From NCBI GenBank assembly GCA_029962745.1, contig CM057162.1:16539817-16603816 (forward strand): 64,000 bases of DNA, written 5' to 3'. The DNA comes from Echinometra lucunter (Eukaryota > Echinodermata > Echinoidea > Camarodonta > Echinometridae). The notes beneath the pieces are model-generated. The model had not been told where the DNA came from and ran no database searches. It saw nothing but the letters and a program-made list of their open reading frames with translations. Below are positions 1 through 12,192 of the stretch, in pieces (within the stretch, counting starts at the first letter, position 1; each line of letters opens with the position of its first letter). The position numbers and the translations under genes are program-made.

Positions 1-1322
1 TGATGTAATTATTTTTATATATAATTATGTATGTTATTGAAAATTGAAAAAAAAATAAATGAAATGAGATGAAAATTTACCATATGGCTCATAAACATGC
101 ACATTTCATACATAATCCTATCAAATTTCCCATATAAACAATTCAATATAGTGTGTGACTGATCTGCTTAGCTGGACGCTACTCATTATTTTCTTCAGAA
201 TTTACTTATTTGGCGGTGCTTTTCATAACAAAATGTTACGATCTTTTTAGTGAAATGAACAGATATTTGAAATTCTACATTTCGGTAGCATTATACCTTT
301 AAAAATTCTGTGACATGTAAAAGCTTTCCTTTGAATTCGTAGCTCTCATTCAACCCCCCCCCCCTCCCATTTCAGGGAAAATATTTATTTTTATATATCA
401 TAACGTGCAAAAAAGACCGCAACAACGAGTTATAAATTAATCATTTTTTCTTCAAATGTTATGTTGCAAATTTATCTTTTCTTTTTTTTTTTTTTTGCCA
501 ATCCTTTGGTTATGAAAACATATGCACGACAAAAATACTTACATTATATTTTGTCAGTTGTATAGTTATAAAAACACTTGAATTGCCCGAACATACTTTA
601 CAGGCTAAGATTCTCCATGCTTTCTAGGTAAATTAGGAAGCTGGGTCAACAGGAAATTGTTTTGAATTGAGCCGACGCTCTCGGCGTGATGTCGCTATGC
701 ATAGCGCTCCCATGGTTATTGCAAGTCAATTGCATTGTGCTCCCCCGGTTATTGCAAATGAATGATGAATACATTCCATATTTTTTTTTTTTTTACATTG
801 TGCTCAAAAGAGTCCATAGTATGTAATACTTATATATGAATCTAGTAATTTTCGACATGAGTGTGATGCCTTTTTAACGCACCCTGTTCTATCTCTGTCC
901 GATTTTTATGAGCGTAGTAAGTCGCTCACAACATCATCCGAACGAGAATGGAAAATGCCTTTCAGATGCCTGAATTCAAAACGAGACTTGAGAAAAACAT
1001 GAAAAGCTATAAAGAAACTATGAATATTATAAAGAGGTAGCCTATACCATTTCATTCAGAATAACTGCAATTAAAAGAATATATATGAAATCATGAAATT
1101 ATGAAAGGGGCATACAAATCCTTAAATGCTTCCAGTCCTATATGTGCACTTTTAGGCAATTATAGAGTTATGGCCTGAAAGATAGCTGCACGTGCACCCG
1201 GTAGGAAGGCTACTATATTGGAGTTGAACCAAATGTCCCGGACGAAGAATTAGGTTGGTGAATGACAAATGATATAAATCCATTTTTTTTTTCAATATTA
1301 ACATAAAAAACCCCCCCCCCCC

Positions 1323-1356
<34 letters not shown>

Positions 1357-1984
1357 TTCAATAGTTATGAAGATAAATATTAAGCTGATTTTCATATGAT
1401 GATCTCATTTGCTTAGCATCTACTACATACATGATACACATTTTAGAATTAGGCCTTCTCTAAACCACTTTTTACCACAGTGGATCTACATTCCCAGAAA
1501 CATCAACGTTAATCCTGAGGATGGTGGTATATATCCCCTACACACTCTTTAGAGAGGAGAGTGGCGTGTTCAAATATGCCGCGCCCCTTTCTCTCTCTCT
1601 ATCTCTCCAGAAAAAAAAGAGGAAATAATATTCCAATTAAAGAGCTGTTCATATTGTTCATAAATCTGTCATAAACGATGTTTATTAGAAACAAGAGAAA
1701 AAGTTAGAATGTCCCGTGTGTGTTGTGTGGGTGTGTGCTTGTGTGAGGGTGTGTGTATGAACACACACCCTCACACACACACACACACTCACACAAGGAA
1801 AAGGAAAACAAAAACTAAAGGTATAATAAAAAGTCTAAAGTGAATAATGCTTTTTTTTAAATACCTTTTTACATATCTTATCTATGTTAAAATACTTGAA
1901 AGATGTAGGGCAGGGTAATTAGCTGGAGAATAGTAGCTCACAATTCATTTTGCAGCATTGAAAGGCATTGTAATGTAAGGTGCA
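1..1984. other. AT-rich non-coding stretch
   Basis: No gene is visible. It holds poly-C, poly-T and C/A homopolymer runs (for example about 1311-1351), a pair of roughly 35-bp direct repeats around 690-765 that share GGTTATTGCAA, and a GT/AC-rich inverted repeat around 1738-1780. The short open frames over the homopolymers are low-complexity artefacts. Confidence 0.6.
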
Positions 1985-2690
1985 AGATCCAAAAGAATGT
2001 CATTGAGGATGGATTGTGAGGGCTTTTTTTATGTGTATCTAATCAAGGTGCAATGACAGTGGTACATGGATTTATAACGGGCTTTTTTTTATGTGCATCT
2101 TATCAAGGTGCAATGACAGTGGTATATGGATTAATAATGTTTTTTTTTCTATGCGAATCTAAACAAGGCACAATGATAATGGTCTATGACAGTGCTAGTG
2201 GTACAGTGATTGATAATGTTTTCTTTTTATGTACATCTAATCAAGGTGCAATTACAGTGATATATGGATTAATAATGTTTTCTTTCTATGCTAATCTAAA
2301 CAAGGCACAATGACAATGGTCTATGACAGTGCTAGTGGTACATTGATTGATAATGTTTACTTTTTATGCGCATCCAATCAAGGTGCAATGACAGTGGTTT
2401 AAGGATTAATAATGTTTTCTTTCTATGCGAATCTAAACAAGGCACAATGATAATGGTCTATGACAGTGCTAGTGGTGCAATGATTGATAATGTTTTTTTT
2501 TTTTTAATGTACATCTAATCAAGGTGCAATGACAGTGGTATATGGATTAATGTTTTCTTTCTATGCGAATCTAAACAAGGCGCAATGACAATGGTCTATG
2601 ACAGTGGTAGTGGTACACGGATTGATAATGTTTACTTTTTATGCGTTTTGACAGTAGTAGTACACGGAGTGATAATGTAAGAAATATATG
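1985..2690. repeat. Tandem repeat, about 139-bp composite unit
   Basis: Two alternating subunits recur. One contains AATCAAGGTGCAATGACAGT (near 2041, 2101, 2238, 2377, 2517) and the other AAACAAGGCACAATGA (near 2161, 2296, 2433, 2573). Together they give a composite period of about 139 bp, seen most clearly as 2238, 2377, 2517. The 86-residue open frame over it is only the translation of the repeat. Confidence 0.85.
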
Positions 2691-3340
2691 CATACAATAT
2701 ACCAAAGGAAGGTTGAATACAATTTACCAAACACCACTTATGATTCTAAGAATTGTAACATCAGGCGCAAGATCCGGAAAGTAATGTTATAGATTAGGTG
2801 CATCTGATTAGGGCGCATTTCTGGATGCAAACTGTTTTTTGAAAAGAAGTATCAGGGAATTCAAATTAAGGGAAAATTTGTAACTTTCAATGCTATAGAG
2901 GTTTGGGTATAGTGGAATCTATCATTTTGTCTCATCAAAATGAATTTGCAGGTTCAAGCTTGGACCATATGAGCTGAAAGCACTCTTTGATATATATATA
3001 TTTTTTTAAGAAAGAGAAATTATGTTATTTACCAATTAGATATTATTTCCTAACGGTTTTGTTATCTACAAACAGAAGGGAGCTCTATGTGTTAGAATGT
3101 TAGTTATGTGTACTAGTTGCATGGATAGGTGGTGTTGTGGGAATAGTGTTTCTGTGCTGTGTTGTGTGTGTGTGTGGGGTGGATAAGTGTATGGTTGAGT
3201 GTGAATGGGAGTGTGTTTGGTGTGGTTTTGTGTGTGAGGGTGATTGGCTGGTGTGTTGTGATGCCTGTTCACATTGAAATCTGTCACTTGTTTATGTTCA
3301 TTTGCATTTTGGGGATATGTTAAATAGATATGGATAGGAT
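2691..3340. other. Non-coding stretch with GT-rich tract
   Basis: No gene is visible. A GT-rich low-complexity tract (about 3130-3250) creates a His/Thr/Pro-rich minus-strand open frame that looks like a composition artefact. Confidence 0.5.
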
Positions 3341-3344
3341 GTCA

Positions 3345-3905
3345 TACCTGACTTTACTCACTTTAAATGTAGAGGGCTAAGAGATAAGACTATTATTAGA
3401 AAACAAAGGGAACTTCAGTTTATGCTTTTTCATGGAGCCATATACACAAAAGAACATTTGATGAGGTTTGGGTTTGTGAGGGACAATTACTGCTCATTTT
3501 GTTATAAAGAGACCGAGTCTTATTTTCATATATTTTTGAACTGCACGAAAGTGAAACCTTTATGGCAATTCTGTATTGAATATTTCCGGCTTGGCTGAAT
3601 TAAAAAATATGAAATGGGGGGATATGTTCATGGGATTACCTGGCAATCCTTATAGAATTAAATGTGTGAATTCTTTGGTTCTGTTTATCAAATATGCAAT
3701 TTTCCATTCTAGGGCTGAAGGCCATGTACCCTCATGTATGAAAATACAAAAATATATAGCAGACTTTATGGAAGAAGAAAAAAAAAACCTAGCAACGAAG
3801 GCGGGCAAATTGAATTTACACCTACAGAAAGGGGAAGAACTGAAAGTGAATAAGGATGTGAATGTGAACAGGTATGATGTGTCTAGTGTTGTGCGTGTGT
3901 AAATC
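3345..3905 (+). mobile_element. Tx1/L1-like LINE, decayed 3' end (zf-RVT region)
   Basis: Frames around 3440-3595 encode a C-terminal zinc-binding segment typical of reverse transcriptases in L1/Tx1-type LINEs: TKEHLMRFGFV, then CSFCYKETESYFHIFLNC, then PLWQFC. The next open piece (3576-3902) continues with features usual downstream in these elements (FIKYAIFHSRAEGHVPS and a Lys/Glu-rich tail). Stops and frame changes separate the pieces. Just upstream, about 3345-3400, a segment reads like an endonuclease start (LNVEG then LRDKT in another frame), which suggests a large internal deletion joined the two ends. No catalytic core is present, so it is dead. The family is established; the exact clade is inference. 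Confidence 0.7.
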
Positions 3906-5861
3906 TTGGTATGTTTGTGTGAATGCTTGGCGGCGGGGTGGGTGGGGGGGGGGGTAGTCGTAAAAGGGAGATGGGGGGCAGGGCGGATATACATATATGT
4001 ATTACCGATATGTTCCTTTTTTCACGATTGATTTGATTTTTTTTTTAATTCTTCCCTTCTCTTTGGTAATTGTGAAATGTATATCGTATCGGTTTTGTTA
4101 CGAAAATGACATGAGTTGTATTTTCAATCAATTATACTGTAATTACATATTTTTAACCCCTTTGTTCATTCAGATGATGTTTAAAGTGGGAAGAATGGGA
4201 GGGGAGGGAGGAGCATTGCCATGTTTTGAAAGATCATTCATATTGAATATCATAATTGTGAGGTATAGGGAGGGGGCATATGTTTGGGTTTGTTATTTTA
4301 TATTATTTTCTTAGGGATTTCATTCCATTATCTTCTTTGCTTATTGTCTCGTAAATACTTTAACATTATGTTAACAACATTATGTTATGAAAACGAAACA
4401 AAGATTTGTATTTGTTGGAATTATTTGCAATGATCTTATGTAAGGATTTATTTTGGAGGAAATCTCTAAAAAAAAAAATATTTGGAAAAACAAAAGAACT
4501 CATGTGTGAGTTCGCGCTAGAAATTGTGGCAAAAGATTTCGATCTCCCCCCCCCCCCCCCACACACACGCGGTTAGAGTTCGTTATTCCGAAGGTTCGTT
4601 AGTCCGAAAATGAAAAACGGTTCGCTAGTTCGTTAGTTATTTCTGAACTATTGAGCTCTATTTCATTTTCGGATTTACGAACCTTCGGAATAACGAACCT
4701 TATTTCATTTCGGGGGCAGGGGGCAGTTCCCCCCCCCCCCCCGAAATTTTGCAAACTTACATTTCTTTACTAATAATTTACACAAATTCCACAAAAAGTG
4801 TGCACCAAAAAAGGAAAAAAGGCCCTCATGACCAGCTCGGTCACTTCGCTCCCTCGCTTTCGATCTTCTTCGAAAATTTTTACGTGTCTTCCCCCCCCCC
4901 CGTAAAAATTTCTTCGTACGGCCCTGCTCTGTACTGCTAGTATTATGAGAACTGAGAAGAGTGGTAGCGAGTAGTAATTATCATTACAAAGGCATATTTC
5001 CCTTAGAGAAATGGCCCGTAATTTTGCAGCCAAGCGTATTTGCAAAGAAGATGCCTGATATACTTTTCTTGGCGGCATCAAACATGGTTCAATGGGAATG
5101 ACTTAGACTCCAGCTCGTTAAGCACCCTTGATTCGTCCAACTCCACAAGCAATATGAAAAATCAGCAGAGTAGTTAACATCTTCTAACAGAAGAGATATG
5201 TAATCATATAAGTGTGAACATTATGCCGTCTACTGTTTCAGTCAATGTGTCGAAAACCTCAATTTACTTTACGAGCCTAGCATGCTAAATTTCCCGGTTT
5301 TCGCCAATTGCAGCTGCAACTGAAAGTTAAAAGAGACGAGTTTCTATCAAACACAATTCTCATAAATCTTAGAAGTTATTTAACATTTCCCTGTTTCGTT
5401 CAATTCAGGTTTACAGTCATTACATTTGATGGACTACATCTCACAGCGTTCTCGGTGTTCAATTCTCTCGATGTTACCACATTCACAATTCTGCTTGTGA
5501 CGTTAAGGCCGTTATAGTAGAGTGATTGTCAAAGAGAAGCATTTCATCTTTTATCATGTTTATTATAACTATGAGCATTCGACATAAACATTTCTGCAAC
5601 TATTTTAAATCGGTATGCAAAAAGCATAGTTTTCTCTAAAAACCAGTCACTGGATGTAAAGCCATGGACAATAATTGTAAAAGGGTAGCACAACACAATC
5701 CCTTGCTTGTATGGAGATCTTGTCGTCCGTGCAACATAGAATGTGGTCTAGAGAAACAAGGAGCCCGCATGATCATGTCATAAGTCCAAATGGTGCTAGC
5801 TACAATTCATGCTGGGAATAACTATTTCATTTTCTATTTTCCATGCTTCTCACATATCCAG
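3906..5861. other. Non-coding stretch with hairpin and poly-C runs
   Basis: No convincing exon was seen before 5862. Several poly-C tracts occur (about 4547-4560, 4730-4742, 4893-4903). A segment near 4826-4900 resembles the CGCTCCCTCGCT motif found in the satellite at 28.6-30.2 kb. Confidence 0.5.
4575..4703. repeat. Hairpin MITE-like inverted repeat
   Basis: The two arms, about 4575-4612 and 4662-4703, are near-perfect inverted copies containing GTTCGTTATTCCGAAGGTTC. The spacer is about 50 bp. No gene lies inside. The shape fits a small foldback or MITE, but no target duplication was identified. Confidence 0.75.
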
Positions 5862-6188
5862 CATTCTACCGAAAGAGATGGAGAATTCCGATGATATTCT
5901 GAAAGTCACTGCTTCAAAAACAAGTACAGATGAAGAAGTGGATAAATTAGAAGAGGCACTTGGAATTTCTGTTCCAGATATCGAGAGTTGCAAGGTCGAA
6001 AACAAAAGCGACGGAACCAGACAAATGCTCCGAAATTGCCCTGAAACACAAACATCATCAACTGAAGCAGGATCCTTGAGACAAGCCCAGGAGCAGACCG
6101 ACAGGAACGACTTTAATAAAGGATATTCCCCTAATCCAGAAGAATTGGAAAAGAAGTGCACGGAATCAGGAAGAAGGTGCAAAAAGTG
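5862..6188 (+). CDS. Putative upstream exon, Glu/Ser/Thr-rich
   Basis: An open frame runs from ATG at 5878 (context AAAGAGATGG) for about 103 codons to a good splice donor, GTG|GTAAGT, at 6188/6189. An acceptor-like CAG precedes the ATG at 5861. The protein is hydrophilic and acidic (TDEEVDKLEEALGISVPDIE) and looks disordered; no domain was recognised. It lies 380 bp upstream of the first GTPase exon and is its likely 5' exon. However, it ends in phase 2 while the next exon (6569) must be entered in phase 1, and direct joining gives an immediate stop. An unseen small exon, a different donor, or a separate gene would resolve this. Confidence 0.45.
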
Positions 6189-6568
6189 GTAAGTATAAAC
6201 AGAGACCTCTGCCTATAGGTGTGGTATGGAGAAATGGTTTGCTCTATGAGTGGTTAAGAATCGAAACGTTTGGCTTCTCTAGGAAATATGAGGGGCACTT
6301 CAAAAGCAAGTGTGTAAGATCCATTTCCTTGCATCCAAACTGAATCATGTCCAAAGCTAAAAGTAGACATGGTCATGATGTTTCAGTTCTCTGCAACTCA
6401 CTGATTTTTCGTTTTGCTTCCAAACTGTGGCATGCTTTTTTTTCTATCTGAATGCATAAATAACGTTTGAAGGTTAGATGTCATACTTGTATTTGTATAA
6501 TTGTAAATATCTCCATACACCATTTTATTGGACCTTGATGTTTGGCGTTTTGTCATTTGATTTTCGAG

Positions 6569-9500
6569 GTGAACTCAAAAGAGAACTGAATGATCTAAGA
6601 GAGAAGCTAAAAAGCTATAGGCCCGCACCTGACTCGGATGAAACATATCCTAGAGTGATCAATATTGGACTTTTTGGCGTTACGGCAGTTGGAAAATCAG
6701 CTTTCATCAATTCACTCAACTTTGCTATAAATGGTAAGTAAACTGACAACTCGATTAGATTTTCTACAAGTACTAAGTTATTCAAGAGTAGGATGTCGTG
6801 GTGTACCTAGTGTCCGTAAAAGTTCCTCCGAGAAGTAAAAGCTTTCGTTCGATCATTTCATTATTTGCTGATGAAAAGTAAAGCAACATCTTCCCCGGAG
6901 AATTCAATATTTTCAAGAAATAAGAATTGAAATCGTTAACCTTTTATTCGCTTAAGTTGGTGAAGACTCGTGTTTTATTCATAACGAGAATGGGATTTTG
7001 GATAATTTCCTGAAAAAAAAAAGCTCCCCAGAAAACTTTGCCATACTTATAGCATTAATGTACAGAGGATTCGATATTTTTCAGTAACAGTATATTCTTA
7101 ATAATGTTCACATTTTAAAGAGCGTGAGTATCTGATAATCTCCTTATTCTCATAGAGTATTTGCTTTCATATTTCTGCTGTTAGTCAAGATACCTTATGC
7201 CCAATATTGATTCTTCCTATTACAAAACTGAAAAGACAGAAGAGCATGTTTGCTACTGTAGCTGATAAAAACCCGAGTTTGACACCAGGGGGTGTTATTT
7301 GATGCCACTAGTTGCTCACTCAATCAGACTCTAAAAGGTTTGGATATTGATTGTGATTGCAGTTTTCACTATTTTTGTTCTTATTGTTGTTGTTTCCTTG
7401 GACAGAGAAAAGGTATATTTTGATTTTTGCAACCACGGTTTGCATTTCCCTTGAGAGACTTATGCTATAGGAACAGTGAGAGCAACCACTGGCATTAACA
7501 GCCTGCCATACTTAAGTGCGATTTCAGTCACTCTTAGTCTTTGTGAAACACCCTCAGAACTTTATTTATATCAGCAATAGTTTTAAGCCTTGCTGTACTT
7601 TCTTGATTTTTTTTTTTTTTTACTTAAAAATTTCATTATTTTATTTTGATTGGGGATTTTTCACACAGGTGAATACGAGACCGTTGCTGCTGAGGCTGAC
7701 CACACATTTATGGGTCCTAAAACCATGTTTAGAGACGCCGTTTTTCTTACGGACCACATCCACGTCCTGGACAACAGACCAATGACGGACTATTCACCCC
7801 GACAAATAAAACACAGTTTGATACCTCAGTTCAGTAAGTTACATATTGGATAAGAATTTCTCAAACTAAGCCTTTCAGTCATTATGATGTCAATAACACG
7901 TGGAATGAGCAAAAGCTCAAGAAAAAAAAAGATTTGTAATTATAAATCAGTGAGATGAACGAATACTTAGTATTTGATGATAATGAATTAGTGCATGGTT
8001 TTGATATTTTATAGGATTTTTCTAACAGAAAGACTAAAAGAGCTAAGTTGGTACCAGGTATAGTATATACTGCAAAAGCCAGTGTGATGAATCCGATGAC
8101 CGGGGTAATAATATTTCTGTAATGCGCATTAGAGACATCAGAGAGATGTATTCGGCGCTAGGAAATCCAAAATATTAGGCCTACTATTATAAAAATCGTA
8201 AAAATGAAAATATTTTCTATTTCTCCTTCAGGAGGCAGACGAGGACTTGATCCCAGTGACAAGATAAGGAACGGAAGAGTGGTGCATTGCCCCGTTTTCG
8301 TCTCCGATTTCACGTAATATTTGCCTTCCAAACTTATTTGAACGTGTGGTTAAACTATCCGAGTGTCCTTTTTTGTTTTCCTGTGATCCATTAGCAATTT
8401 CAAAATTGTGTTTCTACACTGCATGGAATCAGAAACCCCTGCCAACTACTTACTTTAACTGAAAACGTTTTATTCATAATGATTAACCCTCTCATACTTG
8501 GCTCCCTTCATTATTACCTCCACAGCTATAACATGATAATTTGTCTAGCTTCTTCTTTCTTTTTTTTTTGAATTTACTTTGATTTTGTCCTTATCAAACC
8601 AGTATTTTTTCATACTACGTGAATCATGTTTTTTTGTTACCTGAATCAAAATATTCCATATCAGCTGCATTTCAAAGAGTTTTTTTAATGGGATTATGCA
8701 CCATCGCGATAATGCTTGAGAGTTCTACAGTCCCTATTTCTTTATTCAGACCCATGGTGGTCAACGAATCACATAAACTACATTAAAATGTTGGTTGATA
8801 CAAATAAACGATAATTTAAAGTTTCTTCTCTTATAATTTGTGGATCTTTTCGTGTTTCTTCGATTGTCGAATAATTCAGCGCTTTCTCTCAATCTCTCCC
8901 TCTCTCTCTTTCTCTCTGGTTCTCACGTCACCTTCTTTCTTCTGATGTATAGTTGTGCTCCTGCCGGACAGATCGCCATGATGGACTTTCTTCAACAGTT
9001 CTTAAATACAGCATACAACAACAAAGGTAAGTTATTACTGCAAAAAGATATATTTTTTCCAGGACCTACTTGGACCAAATTATGGATATGGTCAAACATT
9101 AGCAAAGTCGAAATAATGATATCAAGAATTGTTAATATAATTATAAGACTAATCCAAGTTTAAAGTTTGATTGTTTTTATGTCTGCTAAAATGGGGTTAT
9201 TGTGCAGGGGGGGGGGGGGTGTTTCAGAAAGATTAAGACTGACTCACATCAAACTTAACTGTAGCCGGCCATTCCTGCACTAGTTTGTTTTTACTTTTGG
9301 TCTCTCAAGGGATGTGAAAATTTGCAGAATTCACCCGTCTTGTTTTCTTCATCAATGAACTATAAAAAATCTCAATTCTGCATATTAAATTTTGTGACCA
9401 CGATTTTCCAATCCTGTGCGAGACCCATGGTAACAAAATGTGGCATGAATTGCCAGCCATAGTTAAGTGCTATTTCATTCAATCTTAGTCTTTGTGAAAC

Positions 9501-9980
9501 GGGCCCCAGGACACTCATATCCCAACTCAAATAGTGGGTTCCCCTGGTCTAAGACTGTGTCATTCAAGGGCTGGTTATATGAGAGTGCTCAATTGTTTTC
9601 CAGATCTGCAAACGATGATTGTGGTTACAAACGAGACATCCCAACACGAACACTTCCCAGAACAACTTGAGCTTCTTCACTCCCAGATTGGAATTCCAGT
9701 AGACAACATATGGGTGTTTGAAAACTACACCGAAGGTCATCATGAACACGATGATGCAAGGAGCATCAAATATCTCAGGTTTCTTTTGAAATGCTTGGAT
9801 GTTGCAGAAGGGAACATAAAGTATGACATGGAAAGACCGATAAAGACCTGGTGGAGTAAAATAAGTGAATGGGTAAACAGCAACAGAGTGACATGTTTTG
9901 CAGTTGCCGTGATCATTCATTTCATTATCATGAGCCAGATGGGCATGAACGCATTACCTTTCATTAACCGTAACTCCTGA
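6569..9980 (+). CDS. IFI44-like GTPase with tail anchor
   Basis: Five exons join in consistent phase: 6569-6733, 7669-7833, 8232-8313, 8953-9026, 9604-9980 (stop TGA 9978-9980), giving 287 residues from the first of these exons. The first starts with a charged helix (KRELNDLREKLKSY) and has a Walker A/G1 motif GVTAVGKS at residues 37-44. The position expected for G3 (DxxG) reads DNRP (90-93), and the G4 position reads VVTNETS rather than T/NKxD. VVHCPVFV (about 128-135) is the usual beta strand. The last exon holds NIWVFENYT and a YLRFLLKCLDV helix. It ends with a hydrophobic helix (about 258-276, FAVAVIIHFIIM) and a nine-to-eleven residue tail, suggesting a tail-anchored membrane protein. 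IFI44-type proteins are interferon-induced in vertebrates and expanded in invertebrates; a defence role here is inference. With G3 and G4 eroded it may bind nucleotide without normal hydrolysis. Introns contain MITE copies. The true start is unresolved. Confidence 0.82.
7400..7555. repeat. Partial copy of intronic MITE
   Basis: The end of this segment (TTAAGTGCGATTTCAGTCA and TCTTAGTCTTTGTGAAAC) closely matches the right end of the element at 9207-9507, and the internal parts align loosely (GACCACG/AACCACGG followed by a GAGAC stretch). It lies in the second intron of the GTPase gene. The left end is missing or too diverged to see. Confidence 0.6.
9207..9507. mobile_element. MITE with GGGCCCGTTTCA-type ends, in intron
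   Basis: The left arm starting at GTTTCAGAAAGATTAAGACT (9221) is inverted at the right end (GTCTTTGTGAAAC, ending about 9500). Both arms run on to a shared ACTTAACT..GCCGGC/GCCAGC core, about 48 bp in all. The right end finishes GGGCCCC. The left end is an expanded G run (9208-9219), as if the terminal GGGCCC had slipped. No gene is inside. It lies in the intron before the last GTPase exon. Confidence 0.65.
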
Positions 9981-10265
9981 GTTCATAAATAAGTATTCAG
10001 AAGACTTGCTTGTAAGAAAAACCATACGAATAATGCATACCATGCAAAGATTAACTGCTGTTTATAATTTAATCGAAATGACGACAAACTGGATAAATCT
10101 TATTGCAAATAACTAACACATGGTAAAGTAGCTCTCCAGCTAAATTTGGCAACAGACATTGTTGATGCTGTTCTTGGTGTTTTCACGGTTGTTGTTGTTT
10201 TTTGTTAATGTTGTTTTGGCTGTAGATGTTGTTTTTGTGCTGGGTTCAGGATTTTTCTTCTTTTT
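9981..10265. other. 3' flank of GTPase gene
   Basis: This is the probable 3' untranslated region and flank. No canonical AATAAA was found with confidence before the assembly gap. Confidence 0.4.
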
Positions 10266-10765
10266 NNNNNNNNNNNNNNNNNNNNNNNNNNNNNNNNNNN
10301 NNNNNNNNNNNNNNNNNNNNNNNNNNNNNNNNNNNNNNNNNNNNNNNNNNNNNNNNNNNNNNNNNNNNNNNNNNNNNNNNNNNNNNNNNNNNNNNNNNNN
10401 NNNNNNNNNNNNNNNNNNNNNNNNNNNNNNNNNNNNNNNNNNNNNNNNNNNNNNNNNNNNNNNNNNNNNNNNNNNNNNNNNNNNNNNNNNNNNNNNNNNN
10501 NNNNNNNNNNNNNNNNNNNNNNNNNNNNNNNNNNNNNNNNNNNNNNNNNNNNNNNNNNNNNNNNNNNNNNNNNNNNNNNNNNNNNNNNNNNNNNNNNNNN
10601 NNNNNNNNNNNNNNNNNNNNNNNNNNNNNNNNNNNNNNNNNNNNNNNNNNNNNNNNNNNNNNNNNNNNNNNNNNNNNNNNNNNNNNNNNNNNNNNNNNNN
10701 NNNNNNNNNNNNNNNNNNNNNNNNNNNNNNNNNNNNNNNNNNNNNNNNNNNNNNNNNNNNNNNNN
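10266..10765. other. Assembly gap, 500 N
   Basis: Exactly 500 unknown bases, the usual placeholder length for a gap of unknown size. Open frames running across it are meaningless. Confidence 0.99.
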
Positions 10766-11894
10766 TACCTCAAGCTGCCCATGTCATTGCAGAGGGTCAA
10801 AGGTTCGGCTCATGCAATTGCGGAGGCTATATGGATATATGTGGATATGTATGCTCTTTATCCAAGCCTCTAACAGGCTAACTGGTTCTAAAATCTTTAT
10901 AGCATATATACGATTTCATTGAACAAGAATATGTTGTTATTTGCAAATCCCTACAGAAAGTAACTTTATCTCTTCTTCTTCATGTATATTATTGAAACAT
11001 ACAGGTCTGTCTTCCAGTGTGAGGCTTATACATGTATGAAAGCATAAGCGCTGGGGCAAACTATACAAGAAGGGTTCTCTTCCGTTTCTATTTCTTTCTT
11101 GCGCACAAGCTAAGCAAGCGCGGGCAAACTTTTGATACGCTTGTTGTACTGAAAATAACAGGACTGACAAAACCCCAGCACCCCCGCTATCCAATATAGT
11201 AACCTTGAAATCTTAGTTGTCCCCCCCCTCCCCCCCCCCCCCCCCCCCCCTCGGCCTGCGAAAAGAATACGATTCCTGAAAGGAAGAGCATACATTTGCA
11301 ATTGTTTCGTAAAGCAGTGACTTTTGGGTGTTAGCCAAATCACGAGTTCCTTCGTCCGTATACGTAATGAGTAAAGGTTCACTCTTGATAAGGGTGGGAT
11401 AAAATTGCATTTAATCATAGTGAGCGATGTTTTCTTCTTAACAAGAAAAGAATACGTGGTCTTGCAATATCCAAGCAAGAAATGAATCATAAAGAATACC
11501 GATCGGCAGAAAGTTCTTAGGAAAAAAAGTGTATTTAAAGACGTTTCATGCGTCATGGTGCAGAGTATACCTGCGTAACCGTAGGACAGTAGGAGGGGTA
11601 AGTGGCAATATTTGCCCTGCAATAGATTTCTGAATAAAGAAAAATAACGCACCCACTTTTTACATTTTAGTTACAGAATCATTTTGCGAATGAATGAGTT
11701 TCAGTTTGCAGAGTAAAATCCAAAAGAACAGAAGCATCAGTTCCCTTTTTGGATTTGGATACGCTGCTGATCTGGAGGGGATGCACCATATTAGCTGGGG
11801 ATAATGTAAGAACGGTCAAGTAATCTTTTGCCTTACCACTTCTTTCTGGCATTCTCTCTCACAGATACATGGTATATTCCCGGACCCCTAGTAC
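10766..11894. other. Non-coding stretch with long poly-C
   Basis: No exon or element border was recognised. A C tract of more than 25 bases, interrupted once by CTC, lies at about 11221-11250. Minus-strand open frames here read Gly-rich runs through it and are not credible genes. Confidence 0.5.
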
Positions 11895-12114
11895 TATGAT
11901 GGCCCTGAAGTTCGCTCGATAACAAGTCATGTGCGACGTGAATTCGCTGCCAACTTTGCGTAGTCGCAAAGTTCGAGACCCATGACGCGAACTTTGCGTC
12001 CTGGGTCATGAATTATGAATACCTGGTGACGAATTTCGCGACTGGGACGAAAAGTTGGCCGCGAAATTCATGTTGCACATGACCTGTTGTCGAGCGTACT
12101 TCAGGGCCACCATA
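11895..12114. mobile_element. 220-bp palindromic MITE, CpG-rich
   Basis: The arms are inverted copies that start TATG(A/G)TGGCCCTGAAGT and continue through CGCTCGA(T/C)AACA(A/G)GTCATGTGC. The inner part has several GCGAA/TTCGC motifs (AACTTTGCG, GAATTTCGCG). The element is flanked by TA on each side, compatible with Tc1/mariner-type insertion but not diagnostic. It is far richer in CpG than its surroundings. Confidence 0.8.
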
Positions 12115-12192
12115 TACTACAGCCTTTATACATCCTCACCATAGAGTTTCCCATTGAGGTTAATGGGGAGTAAATTTATGATTCGATTGAAT

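Noticed and set aside
10159..10881. Open frames of 184-240 codons crossing the gap
   Set aside because: Almost entirely unknown bases.
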